This document shows, piece after piece, positions 11,481 to 24,000 of a stretch of DNA of 64,000 nucleotides; the stretch's first letter is position 1; the number at the start of each line of letters is the position of its first letter. Under the pieces are notes generated by a model that worked only from the letters and a program-made list of their open reading frames with translations, had not been told where the DNA came from and searched no databases. Both the position numbers and the translations under genes were made by a program. This DNA is from Tubulanus polymorphus (Eukaryota > Nemertea > Palaeonemertea > Tubulaniformes > Tubulanidae): assembly GCF_964204645.1 (NCBI RefSeq), contig NC_134034.1, forward strand, positions 9,791,414 to 9,855,413, read 5' to 3'.

Positions 11481-12159
11481 TATACGTATTAGCTGGTATA
11501 GAACCAAAACTTCTAAAAGCCGCAAATGCACATTAGAGCCCAAGAATCTAACCAGAAAATCCAAAGCGACGTGTGAAAGTCTCTCCAATGTGGAACTGAC
11601 TGAAATCCTCACACTTCTACTACTAAATCCGACAAACTCGAGAATATGTATCACAGATCCGAATACCTTCGTTCGATGCCGCACTATAGACGCCTATATA
11701 TCATTATTTTATGATACATAATTACAAGAGAAAGTAATGCGCACCCCAAACGTTCAGATTATTAGCCTAGATACAATGTATACTTTTTGACACTAATAGA
11801 TTTGTGTCAATGAACCTAAGCTTTTTACTCGTTATTTGAGGGTATAATCAAAGCATAAGTTCCCCTGTAATGAACTATTAAGTTTTTTATTTGATGTTGC
11901 CAGTGCAGGATCTCGGAAAACTAAAGCCGGTCCCTTATTTCTTGCTCGAATGGAAAATTGAAATAAAACATCTTTTTCGCTAGAATTCCCCGATGAAGTT
12001 TATTACATTGAGTGCAAATCTCAGCTGTAATATAGTTAGCATTGTTGACGAATGGTGGCAGCACTTCCTGGCAAATGTGGGAATCCATGAATCCTACTGG
12101 GACCGTCTCATAGATATGACTTAGTTATCATTATTAACGAACCGTGACAGCACCTCCTG

Positions 12160-12390
12160 GGTCTGGGTTTAACAGCCGATATAGCTTAGTTGGGAGAGCG
12201 TTGGAGCGAAGATCTAAAGGTCCCTGGGCGATCCCGGCAGATATATTTTCTGGCTGGGATATATTCCTGTTGAATTTTGATATCATTCTTGTCTATTTAT
12301 TTCAGTTTTGTAAGTTTTGATATTTTATTGTATATGCATGTATATTGTATGAACCGCCTTAAACTTAGGGGAATAAAAGTTTAATCTAAC
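12160..12390 (+). mobile_element. tRNA-Phe-derived SINE
   Basis: The head TAGCTTAGTTGGGAGAGCG is followed by an anticodon arm TTGGA-GCGAAGA-TCTAA with GAA at the anticodon position, then a shortened B box (CCTGGGCGATCCCGG lacks two T). The body ends in AATAAAAGTTTAATCTAA. It is not a functional tRNA gene. Confidence 0.75.
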
Positions 12391-13019
12391 CCAATTTCAA
12401 ACTAATTCTATTTATATCTAGTCAAAATAAAGTTCTTTCTTCAAAACATAGAAATCTGTGAACCCAACCAATTTTCCATAAGGGCCATCTCTGTGGTTTG
12501 GCGACCCTTTTCTTCGTAGCTTCGGGTTTACCTGGAACATCTAAGCAAAAACAGACTCCTGGGCACGATGCCAACCGGATTGACAGTGGAATTTTAGAAT
12601 ACCATCTTTAAATTTCATTCCTGCGACAACCGAATAAAGTCAAACGACGAAACAATTCTAATATTTTACTTCTGATAAATTCTTTTTATTTCTCTAACAC
12701 AAGATCGGATTAAATTTGAATGTTCCACAGTTCCGGTATATATCATTACCATTTCAAATCATTTTCGTCGTTACATATTCAAATAGCGTAGTCTCTTGAA
12801 CGCGGCGCGTGTCGGCAACTGCCATCATTGTTGTAATAACTATATAATATAATCACATATGATTACTATGGAAACTGTAAAAAATATACACCTGTGGGGC
12901 TAGTTTCCCGAGCTGGCTGGCGCGCACGAGTGCTACGCGCATTTTTGCCAAAATACCGAATTGTGCGCAAAGATTTATGCGGTATCGACCAGCAGCTAAG
13001 ACCTGCCGCACCCCTATTA

Positions 13020-13160
13020 GACATTTTATAAGTACTTTCTAAAACTGTTCAGTACTTCACCTCAGACATTTTTAATCGAAAATGAACTACAGGTACATGT
13101 ACAAACACCAGACATTATATATTTTATCGGTACACTTTCAAAAACTGATCATCCACACTT
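13020..13160. repeat. dispersed repeat P, copy
   Basis: It carries the CAGACATT, CACTTTCAAAAACTGATC, CCACACTTCA and AAAATGAACTAC landmarks also seen at 15940-16260 and 18605-18740. No inverted ends or target duplications were found, so its class is open. Confidence 0.6.
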
Positions 13161-13929
13161 CAATCAAAAATGGTGAATGTCTAAAGCAATGCAGCGGTTT
13201 ATTGGCCGCAGATTGATCGACGCCTGCACGACACAGAACACACGTTGCACCGCTAAATACGCGTACGCAAAAAAAAACCAAACCAGCTTTTTTTCATACA
13301 TATAATTTTCAATATGTACAGATACATTCTTTCGTTATTCTCAATACATTTTTACAATGTACGAAACGCGTACGTTCAGTATGTGAACATACAGGTTTAG
13401 AACGCCCAGATCTCTGCTAGCTGTACAGCCCTTCGATAGACATTCCAGGCTAAAGCCCTATCAAAAAGTTTTTAGCCCTTGGTGCGGACTTAAGCCCTCG
13501 AAAGGCTAGTCGGCTCACCAGGTAACCCGGACATCGCCTAAGGCTAGACATCATCTCGGCATGGGGCTGCAGTTGCTCAAAAGTTTGTTAGAGATAAGTG
13601 TAGTAACGGTGAACTTTTAATTGTCACGATGTCAACTATCCACTTTTGAGCGACTGCAGCCCCTGGGCCCGGTTTAATAGACTTTTAACCTGGTTTAACT
13701 AACTTTAACCTGGAGGCTAACTTAATTCATTTTCAATTGAGTTAACCCCGGGTTAAATGTAATACCTGTCTATAAAACCGAGCCCTGGATTTTTTCTCCG
13801 GGCAGCCCAGACCTCATGTACAAACACCAGACATTATACATTTTAGACCTGGATCTCTGCCGAGATCACACCTCGACCTGGGAGTCGATTTTCAGTCAAA
13901 GTTCAAAACAAAACGTTTCACAGAATACA

Positions 13930-14085
13930 GTTTACTTGCTACGATACATTGTACAGAATACAGTATACTGGATACAATACATTGTACGAAATACAGTATA
14001 TTCAATACAATACATTGTACTGAATACAGTATACTGGATAAAACATTGTACTGAATACAGTATACTCAATACATTAACATTCTAC
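13930..14085. repeat. 34-bp tandem repeat, about 5 partial copies
   Basis: Copies of GAATACAGTATACTGGATAC and AATACATTGTA lie end to end, with one shortened unit. The plus-strand ORF across them is repeat-driven. Confidence 0.8.
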
Positions 14086-14538
14086 GACTTTTAAAGGATA
14101 ATCGGACATATTTTTTGTTACGGAATTTCATAGCGTTTTCATTCATTTTTTTTGGTTTGTTTTTCGTTTAAAATAATTAATTTTCTACCTCTCTACTCTC
14201 GCTACAAACTTCCGAATGACGATTGGAACATCGTTTCGTCTTCATTTTCGTATAAAATTTTTACTACAAAAAACATAACTTTGAAAAAAGGGCCAAAAAA
14301 GAACAAGTTATACCTAACACATGCCATCGAACGCGCGCATACGTACATACTACGATACGGAATCGCACAAGCAGACTGGCTTTAAAAAAAAAAACAAGAA
14401 ACAACACAAAAATATATAATAATAGCGCTTGTCTCATTACAAAAACGACAGTTCAACGATTAACAAATTAAATTTCAGCTTTAGTTTCGATATTGATTAG
14501 CAGACAGTTTCGCGCAGTAGACTCAAATCTGTTACTTG

Positions 14539-14905
14539 GTAAAATTCTACCCCGAGTTGGTGTCAAATACAGAGTAAGAGTTTGTGAAATACAGTAGACT
14601 CTGTCTCTTACTGCGGTAAAGTTGAGACTGGTAAAATTCTACCCCGAGTCGGTGTCAAATACTGAGTAAGAGTTTGTGAAATACAGTAGACACTGTCTCT
14701 TACTGCGGTAAAGTTGAGACTGGTAAAATTCTACCCCGAGTTGGTGTCAAATACTGAGTAAGAGTTTGTGAAATACAGTAGACTCTGTCTCTTACTGCGG
14801 TTAAGTTGAGACTGGTAAAATTCTACCCCGAGTTGGTGTCGAATACCAGAAAGAGTTAAGTACAGTAGACACTGTCTCTCACTGTTGAGTCTGGTAAAAC
14901 TCTAC
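14539..14905. repeat. 92-bp tandem repeat, 4 copies
   Basis: The unit starts GGTAAAATTCTACCCCGAGT and includes CAGTAGACTCTGTCTCTTAC. Three copies are nearly identical and the last is shortened. Confidence 0.9.
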
Positions 14906-15939
14906 CTAAAACTAGCGCGCATACCCAACATTAGCAACTTTTTAACGCCCACCTTTTATGTCACACACGAGAAAGAAAAAATATTCAAAATTTCCATTTT
15001 TAAAAAGTATCAACGTAATAAATTCAATCACAAATTATCCAAAATTAGCACAGACTTCCAGACGCACGTAAAATAATCCGTTAAAACCCGACCGTTGAAT
15101 CAAAATTACGAATCGCCAAATTTATGCGGACGCACGCTCCGAATAAGCAGTACACTTAGTAGACTCCGCTCGAGTCGGATCAGATCAACTTGGAGAGAAA
15201 TGTTTTTCTCAGAGTGATAACTTTTCGACTTGGACAATCTTCGTCGTCGATGTTTTTAAACGATAATCCGAAACTTGTTTTTAGGGAAAGCTTACTTTTA
15301 CGGTGCTATAATGTCTCTTACAATTCATGTTCTTACAGCGCTGACAACCTCTGAAAAGTGCTCAGTTACGAATCAATTTTTTTTCAGTAACATTTCATTG
15401 AAATATGAAAGAAAATGTTCAAATTAATTAGTAATCAACAGTAAGACTCTCATTAACGTCTTTTATATTTCTGTATTAATCAAACAAATCGAATCAGTAT
15501 TTCTTGTTATAAAAGAGTAACAAAATACTAAAAATCAGTAACAGTTGCCAGCTCTGTTCTTATTGTATTTTAACAATTCTATGACCATCTATCCCCGAAA
15601 TATTCTTCGAGACGCTGTACACGAAAAATACAACATCCGCCTCGATGATATCGCTCTCAAGTCGCAACGTAAGTCAGACTCGAGCGGGGAGTGTACTGGA
15701 GGAATTCAACGCCGCGTAGGTGGAATAATATTTGCAGGCGTCGACGGAGACGTATAAACCATACGCGACGACAAAAATATATAAATTTCTGAACAAATCC
15801 AAGCAGCAAACTTATTATGATTATGATTATCATATTATTACCGTTCATAAAGTGTGCGCGTAATTGTTATCATAAAAACACGAAGCTGCCTAAACTAATT
15901 TTTCGCCCGGGCTCGATAAGCAGCCTGGAACCTGCATCC

Positions 15940-16260
15940 CAATCAGACATAAGATATTTCATTTTCCAAATTTTTGACCATCCACACTTCAACTGCGTTC
16001 AGAACTTTGCCCAAGACATTTTGTATTGAAAATGAACTACAAGCACCGGACATTAGACATTTTATCAGCACACTTTCAAAAACTGATTGTCCACACTTCA
16101 CATGTGTTCAGAACTTCAACTGAGATATTTTCAATTGAAAATGAACTATAAACGCCGGCAAAAATTCATAAAGACTAGTCTTTATGAATTTTTGACATCA
16201 GACATTTTACCAGCACATTTTCAAAAACTGTCCAAGCTTCGCACGACTTCAAAGATGAAT
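15940..16260. repeat. dispersed repeat P, two to three tandem copies
   Basis: Two to three diverged units share ACTTTCAAAAACTG, CCACACTTCA and AAAATGAACTA. A perfect palindrome interrupts the last unit at 16159-16194. Confidence 0.65.
16159..16194. repeat. perfect 36-bp palindrome
   Basis: It is centred on AAGACTAGTCTT. Each 18-base arm is the exact reverse complement of the other, with no spacer. It interrupts a repeat P unit. Confidence 0.95.
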
Positions 16261-16475
16261 GTCTGAATGGTGGATGGTCCCAGACTGCAGATTGATCTAG
16301 CAACATTCTACAAGTTAGATTGAAAAGCCATAAACACTCTCATACCTGAACCAAAACTTCTTACATTATATTGCTTAAAATTTCGGGGTTAACAGATGAT
16401 GTTTCTGATGAAACCAACAGACTGAGGGCATTTTCTTAAACGACCGACTACAAGATTCAACATGAAGCATTATAA

Positions 16476-16757
16476 CCCTTTCAGTGCAATTACACCTCAG
16501 TGCGGTGAATTAATCGATGTTTGACTTTGCTAGTACACCGCAACATGGTGTATTGATGAAATTTGCCATTATCTCTATTTAAAAGATGGCAGCACCAGTC
16601 TAGCAGTTAAATATTAGCAACTAACGATACACCGCACCGCGGTGTAGACGCACTTAAGCCGCATACCCATTATTCAACTCACCGGGGTGGAATTTTCAAA
16701 ACTTTTCAAAACACATCTCTAGCACTTTCAGGAATTAATTAGTCAGCACTGAAAGGG
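16476..16757. mobile_element. TTAA-flanked MITE, copy 2 (inverted)
   Basis: A full-length copy in the opposite orientation to copy 1. The TTAA flanks are decayed (ATAA and TTGG), suggesting an older insertion. Confidence 0.8.
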
Positions 16758-17211
16758 TTGGCGATTTAAGAACCGATCTCGAGAAATCCGCAGACTGATT
16801 TACGAGATCTATACCGTTGTCGAGGGATCTTTTAAAATCCGAGCAAACCAGCCGCAATCCGATCGGTCTGAATGGAATAGAATTCGGATTTTCCAAACTG
16901 AATCGCTTTCGCATCGAACGAACTATCGACGTTCGCAAAAAAAGGCCGCCTTTTAATCAATAACTGGATAAATTGCTGTCTTATAATAAGCACATTCACA
17001 CTGTATATCGGAACTAATAGAAATCAGTTATCGTTATATCGAGATTTTGAAGATATGAAATTTTTTTTCAACGCTCGGAATCGTCAAAAGTCATTCTAGA
17101 AATATTTACACCACGCAAACAAACCCCCCACACATTCACCCCCCCCTTTAGAAGAAGGGAAACACCCCCCTCTCTCTCATTAGCAATCACGCGTTAAAAA
17201 TATCACAACAT

Positions 17212-17217
17212 TTTATT
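17212..17217 (-). terminator. candidate polyadenylation signal of the GLCCI1-like gene
   Basis: A minus-strand AATAAA about 650 bases past the stop, at the edge of an ATT-rich tract. It is inferred only. Confidence 0.25.
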
Positions 17218-17542
17218 ATTATTATTATTATTATTATCATTATCATCATTAATTATCTTAATATAATAATAACTATTATTGTTATTAATCTAAATTATAA
17301 TCAATAATCAAGTGGGTTGATGTAAGTAGTAATTGATGACCTATTCAATAGCTGTTTGTTTAGTCTAGTCACACGTACACAGATAATTTAAGCTGCCGGG
17401 TAAAATCACCGTTTTTTAAATCCGATTCCGTTGATTCCGTTTCCGCGCGTGCTGTCTTTTACTACAGGAACACGGCCGGACGATGGTCGAGGCCGTTTCG
17501 AGGAAACGCCGGCTAAAGAGAAAACATGCGTCCCTGTTAACC

Positions 17543-17918
17543 GTGATTCTCCCGAGTCCTCATCTCTCCTCGCTGAAAGGCCGCGATCACCGACTCGGCA
17601 GTGATCACTGACTCACGGCAGTCCTCTGTATTTATAAACGGACATACATCACGGACTCCCTAGAGTCCTTTGTACCTGGTAACGGGTAGCGATCACGGAC
17701 GTTCATGATTCATCCGTGGCTTATTACCGGCAGCGATACGCGACTCTCAGCTGAGTCCTCGTATTTCAACACGGATATCAATCGCTGACTCCCGCGAGTC
17801 CTCTGCAGTTGATAATACGCAGCTATCACTGACTAGCGGGAGTCGTTGGTGTTTGTGAACGGACAGCGATCACTGACTCTCGATAGTCGTCTGCGTTTGC
17901 GTAGTAACCGGGTGTTTA
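17543..17918 (-). repeat. 44-bp hairpin array spanning the stop codon and 3' UTR of the GLCCI1-like gene
   Basis: Self-complementary cores start at 17610, 17654, 17698 (decayed), 17742, 17787, 17831 and 17875, that is every 44 bases (one step is 45). Examples are GACTCCCGCGAGTC at 17787-17800 and GACTCCCTAGAGTC at 17654-17667. Loops and the roughly 30-bp spacers vary, while the GACT/AGTC stems stay. A weaker core (GATTCTCCCGAGTC) lies at 17543. The unit is not a multiple of three, and all but the last unit are non-coding. Confidence 0.85.
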
Positions 17919-18074
17919 ACGGCGAGTTCTGATTGGCCGGCGGTGCTGCCACCGCCGCTCGCGCACATCTGGTTTAATGTACAGAATGCCGACCCCGCGC
18001 TCGGTTTCAAAACGAACTGACTTTGTTTCAACGGGTTAAACAACAACGGTTCTTTCACTACAGGTGGCGCTCTT
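17870..18074 (-). CDS. GLCCI1/FAM117-like: GLCCI1-like last coding exon
   Basis: It starts after ttgcag and encodes RAPPVVKEPLLFNPLKQSQF, VLKPSAGSAFCTLNQ and a Thr/Gln-rich end (HPVTTQTQTTIESQ) with TGA at 17870-17872. It is much shorter than the human C-terminus. The last codons are encoded by the first unit of the 44-bp hairpin array described separately. Confidence 0.88.
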
Positions 18075-21000
18075 CTGCAATGAAAAGAAATAAATAAATA
18101 ATATATACGTACACCTGTTTATCAATAGTAGAAACTTAAAGATGAAACTTTGATGATCAATTTCAATCGGGACCCACGATGACTAGCAATGGATGATCAC
18201 CAGGTGTCTCTGGTGTGCAGTAGGATATAAACTACTGCAGCAACAGAGGGTTCTAATTGTTGCAAGTAAGGATCCACCAGGTGTCACTAGTGTGTAGTAG
18301 GACATCAACTACTGCAGCAATAGAGGATTCCACTTGTATAAGTGAGGATCCACCAGGTGTCGCTAGTGTGTAGTAGGACATCAACTACTGCGGTGATAAA
18401 TGATTAAATATAAGCCTGAAAAGTGGCGCCATCAGCACTTACTTTGGTTCAGTGATGATATTGACTTTTTCGCAGCCATCCGGCGGCTCACGACCAAATG
18501 AATACGACTTGTTCGGCCGCGGACTAATCGTGTGTTTTGGCAAGCTAATTAATTCGGGACTATCTCCTTCTGCTGAAAGACTTATGGGACCTGAAAATAC
18601 ATAGACACACAGATTAAATACCAGAAATTAGACATTTTAACAGCGCGCTTTCAAAAACTGATCGTCCACACTTCACATTTGTTCGGTACTTCACCCGAGA
18701 CATTTCTATTTGTAAATGAACTACAAACACCAGGACTCAGTTCCACAGTCATGAGTTAGAGTTAACTCTGAGTTAAAGTTAGTTCATTTTCAATGTTTTT
18801 AACCCAGAGTCAAATCTTAACTCAGAACAGTGGAACTGGGCCCTGACATTAGATATTTTATCAGCTCACTATCAGAAACTGATCATGTATATAACTATTG
18901 GTTCTATACATTACCACCGTTACTACCAGTACTACCTGTGAGATCATCATGGCTCCCACTACTTTAACATCGTTTTTGAAATATTTGGAAAAGTGATATT
19001 TTTCAGTCAGTACAAAAATCCGCGGAAAACCGCTGATCGCCGCGGGGAATTCCCATCCCTGATTTATCAGTTTTTAAGTACCGGATTTTCCTCTCGGTCT
19101 CTCACGTACCTTTAGATTCAATCTCTTTCGTTTCGGTTTCGGTGTTCTCCGACGACCGGCTCGACGGACGAGACAAATCCATATGACCGGGAATAATCGG
19201 CGGGAACGACGGACTGATCGACTGCGACCGACTGCTCGTGCCGCTGTCATGGTCGACGTAGCCAGAACACGGCGTCTGAGTATCGATGCTGCGCGTGCCG
19301 CTGCCTCCGCGTATCAGTTCCAGTACGGGAGCGCGGTGTCCGTCGGGCGTTGGCTCCTGTATATGCTACAACGATACAATCAAAATAATAATAACAATAA
19401 TAATATGCAATCGATCGAAGCAGCATTGCGAACGACAGGATTTACATCTGAAAGTAGTCCCCAGGCTGGTGTCATAGTCATGGCTTAGATTCAAGACACA
19501 GTCTTAGCTCCGTTTGGTTCTATAGCCAATCTAACAACTTAAGACCAGTCTTAAGCATGATTCCCACAGTTATATGAATAAAAAAATCCATTCAAGGTTT
19601 TTCCCAAGTATTTCATGGATTTCAATTTTCCCAAATGGAATGAACAGATACCATCATGCTACAGTAAACATTTTAGTGGTGACTGGTTGATAAAGGTGAT
19701 TCTTAAGGGAAATCGCTGAAGAAAGTTGCCCTCTGCAAATGAAATACATGAAATGTAAATGAATTTCCCAAATATTTCCCCGATTGGAGGAAATATTCCC
19801 AAGTTTTTCCTAATTTCCCTGTTCTGTGGGAACCATGCTTAAGATTATCACGTTAGGACTTGATTTTTGACTATGGCACTGGCCCCTGATACCTAAGACT
19901 GGTTCTGTCGGATCAGCAATAGAAATACGAAGGTCTTATGCTGGTCTCAAATGTAAGCCATTACTGGGCAACTAGGCCTCGGGCCGAGTTAAGATGCGAG
20001 TCCAGAAGCGGTCTTAACTTCAAAGTTCGCTAAGTCGTTAAGATCAAATACGCTTTGGCTGCAGTTCTTAAAGCTAAGATTTATTGACCGCGTGACTTCA
20101 CACCTCGGAGAATCGAGACCTTCGAAGAGATTTTTACTAGCATGAAGAAAGATAGAAACTTTAGACGGGTTCCCGACTGACACTCACCCGATCTAAATCT
20201 ATGTCATCATTCCCTGAGTGACTATTCTTCAGCACCAACCTTTCTATCTCCTGGAAATAAAAAAACAGCGCCAATTCAAAAAGTTATTTCGACACAGGGC
20301 GGCATCCAGGTATCTACGAGATATCCTTAGCCGAGTCATACCATCATATTTCTGAGTGCCTCCTTAATAATTCTGATTTTGAGCATAATTTGTTTTTCAT
20401 ATTTTCAGGAGTGATATCCAATCTAATTTTGAGCATATTTTTCATATTTTTAAGGAGTAATAGCCTAGGGGGTCATTCATTTATTACATATGCATTAGGG
20501 GAGAGGGAGGGGTCAGTGCAATTGCGTACTGTAATGCTTAATGTATATGAAAAAATGGCCGATTTTGCGTACAGAGGGGAGGGGGGTTGAAAAATTCAAA
20601 TTTTATGCGTACGTAATAAATGAATGATCCCCAATCTGATTTTGAGCATATTTCCAAAATGTTTTGTAGCAGAGCTTAACACGTTGGTTGCCAGTTCAAT
20701 ACGGTGTCAACTCCCTCCCTACCCCACATGTAACTAAGAATATACTCGTAGTTTGGCACCCGAGCTTTGCTCGAAATTAACCAGAGCATTGATAATGAAG
20801 CCGAATTTGTTCACATTGACATGTCTCAACAATCGACACCCCGAGTTCACAGTCAGGTATCCACAATCCCTCACCTGCGAGTACAGAATCCCCCGGATAG
20901 TCAGGTATCCACAATCCCTCACCCGCGAGTTCAGAATCCCCCGGATAGTCAGGTATCCACAATCCCTCACCCGCGAGTTCAGAATCCCCCGGATAGTCAG

Positions 21001-24000
21001 GTATCCACAATCCCTCACCCGCGAGTTCAGAATCCCCCGGATAGTCAGGTATCCACAATCCCTCACCCGCGAGTTCAGAATCCCCCGGATAGTCAGGTAT
21101 CCACAATCCCTGAGCTGCGAGTACAGTATACTAACCTGATTAAGACCCTCCACGCTGCCGCGTATACGAGGTACCCCGGTTTTCGGAATATGCGGAACCG
21201 GTATTCCTATCGCTTTGGAAGTTGTGATGATCAGGTTCGCGGTGGCGAGCGCCAGGTGGTGTCCGTGGATCGGCGACTGTCTCTGCTGGGCCGAACTCGA
21301 CTTGCTGCTCTCTTTACTTCGCTGTAACCGTTGACGATACAACTGCAACAATACAACGATAGCAGACGTCATTCGATCTGCGGGCGGAAAACGAACGCGT
21401 CGATCGCACATTTTTGAACACGAAGGAAGGTGTGGTGAGGTGACTGAACTGTTACAGAGGGTGAGGGGGGCAGACGGTCAGATTATCTTCAAATAAACAC
21501 AGGGTCCCTACGGATCAGTCATTCCTAATCCTAGATATAAGGAGTTTTTTAAGGAGAAAATTTCATATTTCAAAGAAGCGTCTGCATCGCTTTCATATCA
21601 CTTTTACTGTAGACTAAATCAGTACTGTTTATCTCGGTAAACTGATAATTCAGTGGTTTTTTAAACAAATTTTTATCCCTAAGACTACCTAAACTCGATT
21701 TTTTAATTTGCTAAAAATTCAGGTCCAAACATTATCGATTAAGAGATAGTCCACTCTAATACTACAAACTAGACAAAAATTTCTAATTGCCCATTTTGTA
21801 GGTAAAGGGGTTTAAATTGAAGGGGCTTCAAAGTTCAAGGAGCTTCTGGCATTTTGCTCGAATGAGTTTTTAAGGAATGACGGGTTTGTAGGGACCCTGA
21901 AAGGGATGGACGGTGTTACGAAACTCATGCGAGGAAATGGTACAGGATGGAAGCTTATTCCAAGGGATAGTTTGAGATGATGACACAGATAGTTCATTCC
22001 AAGGGATAGTTTGAGATGATGACACAGATAGTTCCACAACGATAGTTTAATAGAGTTAGTTCGAGATAGTATCAGACAGATAAGTGAAGACAGTTTCGAT
22101 GTAGAATTCGGTAATTACAATCGATTATTTCCGATGGATAGTTCAGGAAAGTTAGTTCCAGAACGGCAGAAGGATTACTCCTGCCGGATGGGTGGTTGGA
22201 AAGTTAAAGAGTTAGTTCAAGATGGCAGTCACTTGAGAGGGATGGTTTCAGGTGGATAGTTTGAGATAGTTGGTATAAGGTGGATGGTATTGAGATGGAT
22301 AGTTCAAAGAAGTTAGTTACAGATAGATAGTTTGGGACAGCTAGTTTCGAAGGTGGATAGTTTAGGACAGTTACTTTCAAAGGTGGATAGTTTGGGACAG
22401 TTAGTTTCGAAGGTGGATAGTTTGGGACAGTTATTTCAAAAGGTGGATATTTAGGGACAGTTATTTCAAAGGGTGGATAGTTTGGGACAGTTATTTCAAA
22501 GGTGGGTAGTTTGGGACAGTTAGTTTCAAAGGTGGATAGTTGGGGACGGTTACTTTCAAAGGTGGATAGTTGCAGAGTTAGTTTCGAAGGTGGATAGTTG
22601 CGGACAGTTAGTTCAAAGGTGGATAGTTAGGAACAGTTAGTTTCGAAGGTGGATAGTTTGAGACGGTTAGTTTTGAAGGTGGATAGTTTACGACGGTTAG
22701 TTCGAAGGTGGATAGTTGGGGACGGTTAGTTTCAAAAGGTGGATAGTTGGGGACGGTTAGTTTCGAAAGGTGGATAACGGGTACTTGACGGTTTACCGGA
22801 TACCTACTAATAAAGTGATATTTTCACGGATATTACCCACCGATGCTGAGCGTTTGTGTTTCTTTTTCACTTTCTCCGAAACCGATTCCTCAAAATCCTC
22901 AGTCTACGAAAATAAACCAAAACAAACGAGAAAATTAAATTCAAGGGTCATTTCAGTATATATAGGATACCAGCAGGATACACGTCTTTGATGGGTTGGT
23001 CGATGTGCAGACATAAAATAAGCGATAGTTGTCAATAATATGTTCCTTAACCCTTTCAGTGCGTCTACACCGCAGTGCAGTGTATATAAATCAGTGATTG
23101 ATTTTGCTAGTACACCGCACTGCGGTGTATTGATGTAATTAGTAATTATCTCTCTTGAAAAATGGCAGCACCTGTCAAACATAGTGAACTATTAGTAACT
23201 ACCGATACACCGCACAACAGTGTAGACGCACTATAGTGGTATTCCCGTTGTTCAACACACTAGGGATGAATCTTCCAAAATTTTTAGATTATCTCCAGCA
23301 CTATAGGGTATTGATTAGTCAGCACTGAAAGGGTTAACACAGGTACAATCTCCCAACTCCCAATTGTATAGTTCACTAATTCCCACACACATACATCCAC
23401 TTCACATGTTACCACCGCTAAAAATGGGGTACCCGCAACACCGACTATCACGCCAGATGGCGTGCCGAGCACTACGTTGTCAAAACGGTTCATTTTCTAT
23501 GAATTTTGAACTGGATCAAGACCAAATATACGATACTTTCATTCCTCTACTCAGATATCGGTCTAGTTTTCATTAATAATTACAGATTCATTCATGAGAA
23601 AAGTTCATTTAGATCTAATTGAAATGTAGCAGAAATTGAAGCGCGGAAAACCGAGTAACTACTAGTGAACCCAGTAATACTAGCGAACCTGGTGGATCCT
23701 CGCCTGCCATACGTGGAATCCTCGATTGCCACAGTAGCACCACACACAAGAGTGGGACTGCTCCTGATTGCCACAGTAGCACCACACACAAGAGTGGGAC
23801 TGCTCCTGATTGCCACAGTAGCACCACACACAAGAGTGGGACTGCTCCTGATTGCCACAGTAGCACCACACACAAGAGTGGGACTGCTCCCGATTGCCAC
23901 AGTAGCACCACACACAAGAGTGGGACTGCTCCTGATTGCCACAGTAGCACCACACACAAGAGTGGGACTGCTCCTGATTGCCACAGTAGCACCACACACA

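Larger units (their letters stand above)
10295..17542. other. gap between the iGluR-like and GLCCI1-like genes
   Basis: No exon could be supported here. It holds the iGluR promoter side, the SINE at 12160, several tandem arrays, a perfect palindrome and one MITE copy, all listed separately. The part nearest 17542 is probably the GLCCI1-like 3' UTR. The ORF at 15545-15757 is followed by a GTAAGT but has no recognisable homology. Confidence 0.5.

Noticed and set aside
12172-12245. A functional tRNA-Phe gene
   Set aside because: The T arm is two bases short and the acceptor stem does not pair; the flanks fit a SINE.
15545-15757. A possible plus-strand exon ending before GTAAGT
   Set aside because: No family was recognised and no neighbouring exon fits; the donor match alone is weak evidence.
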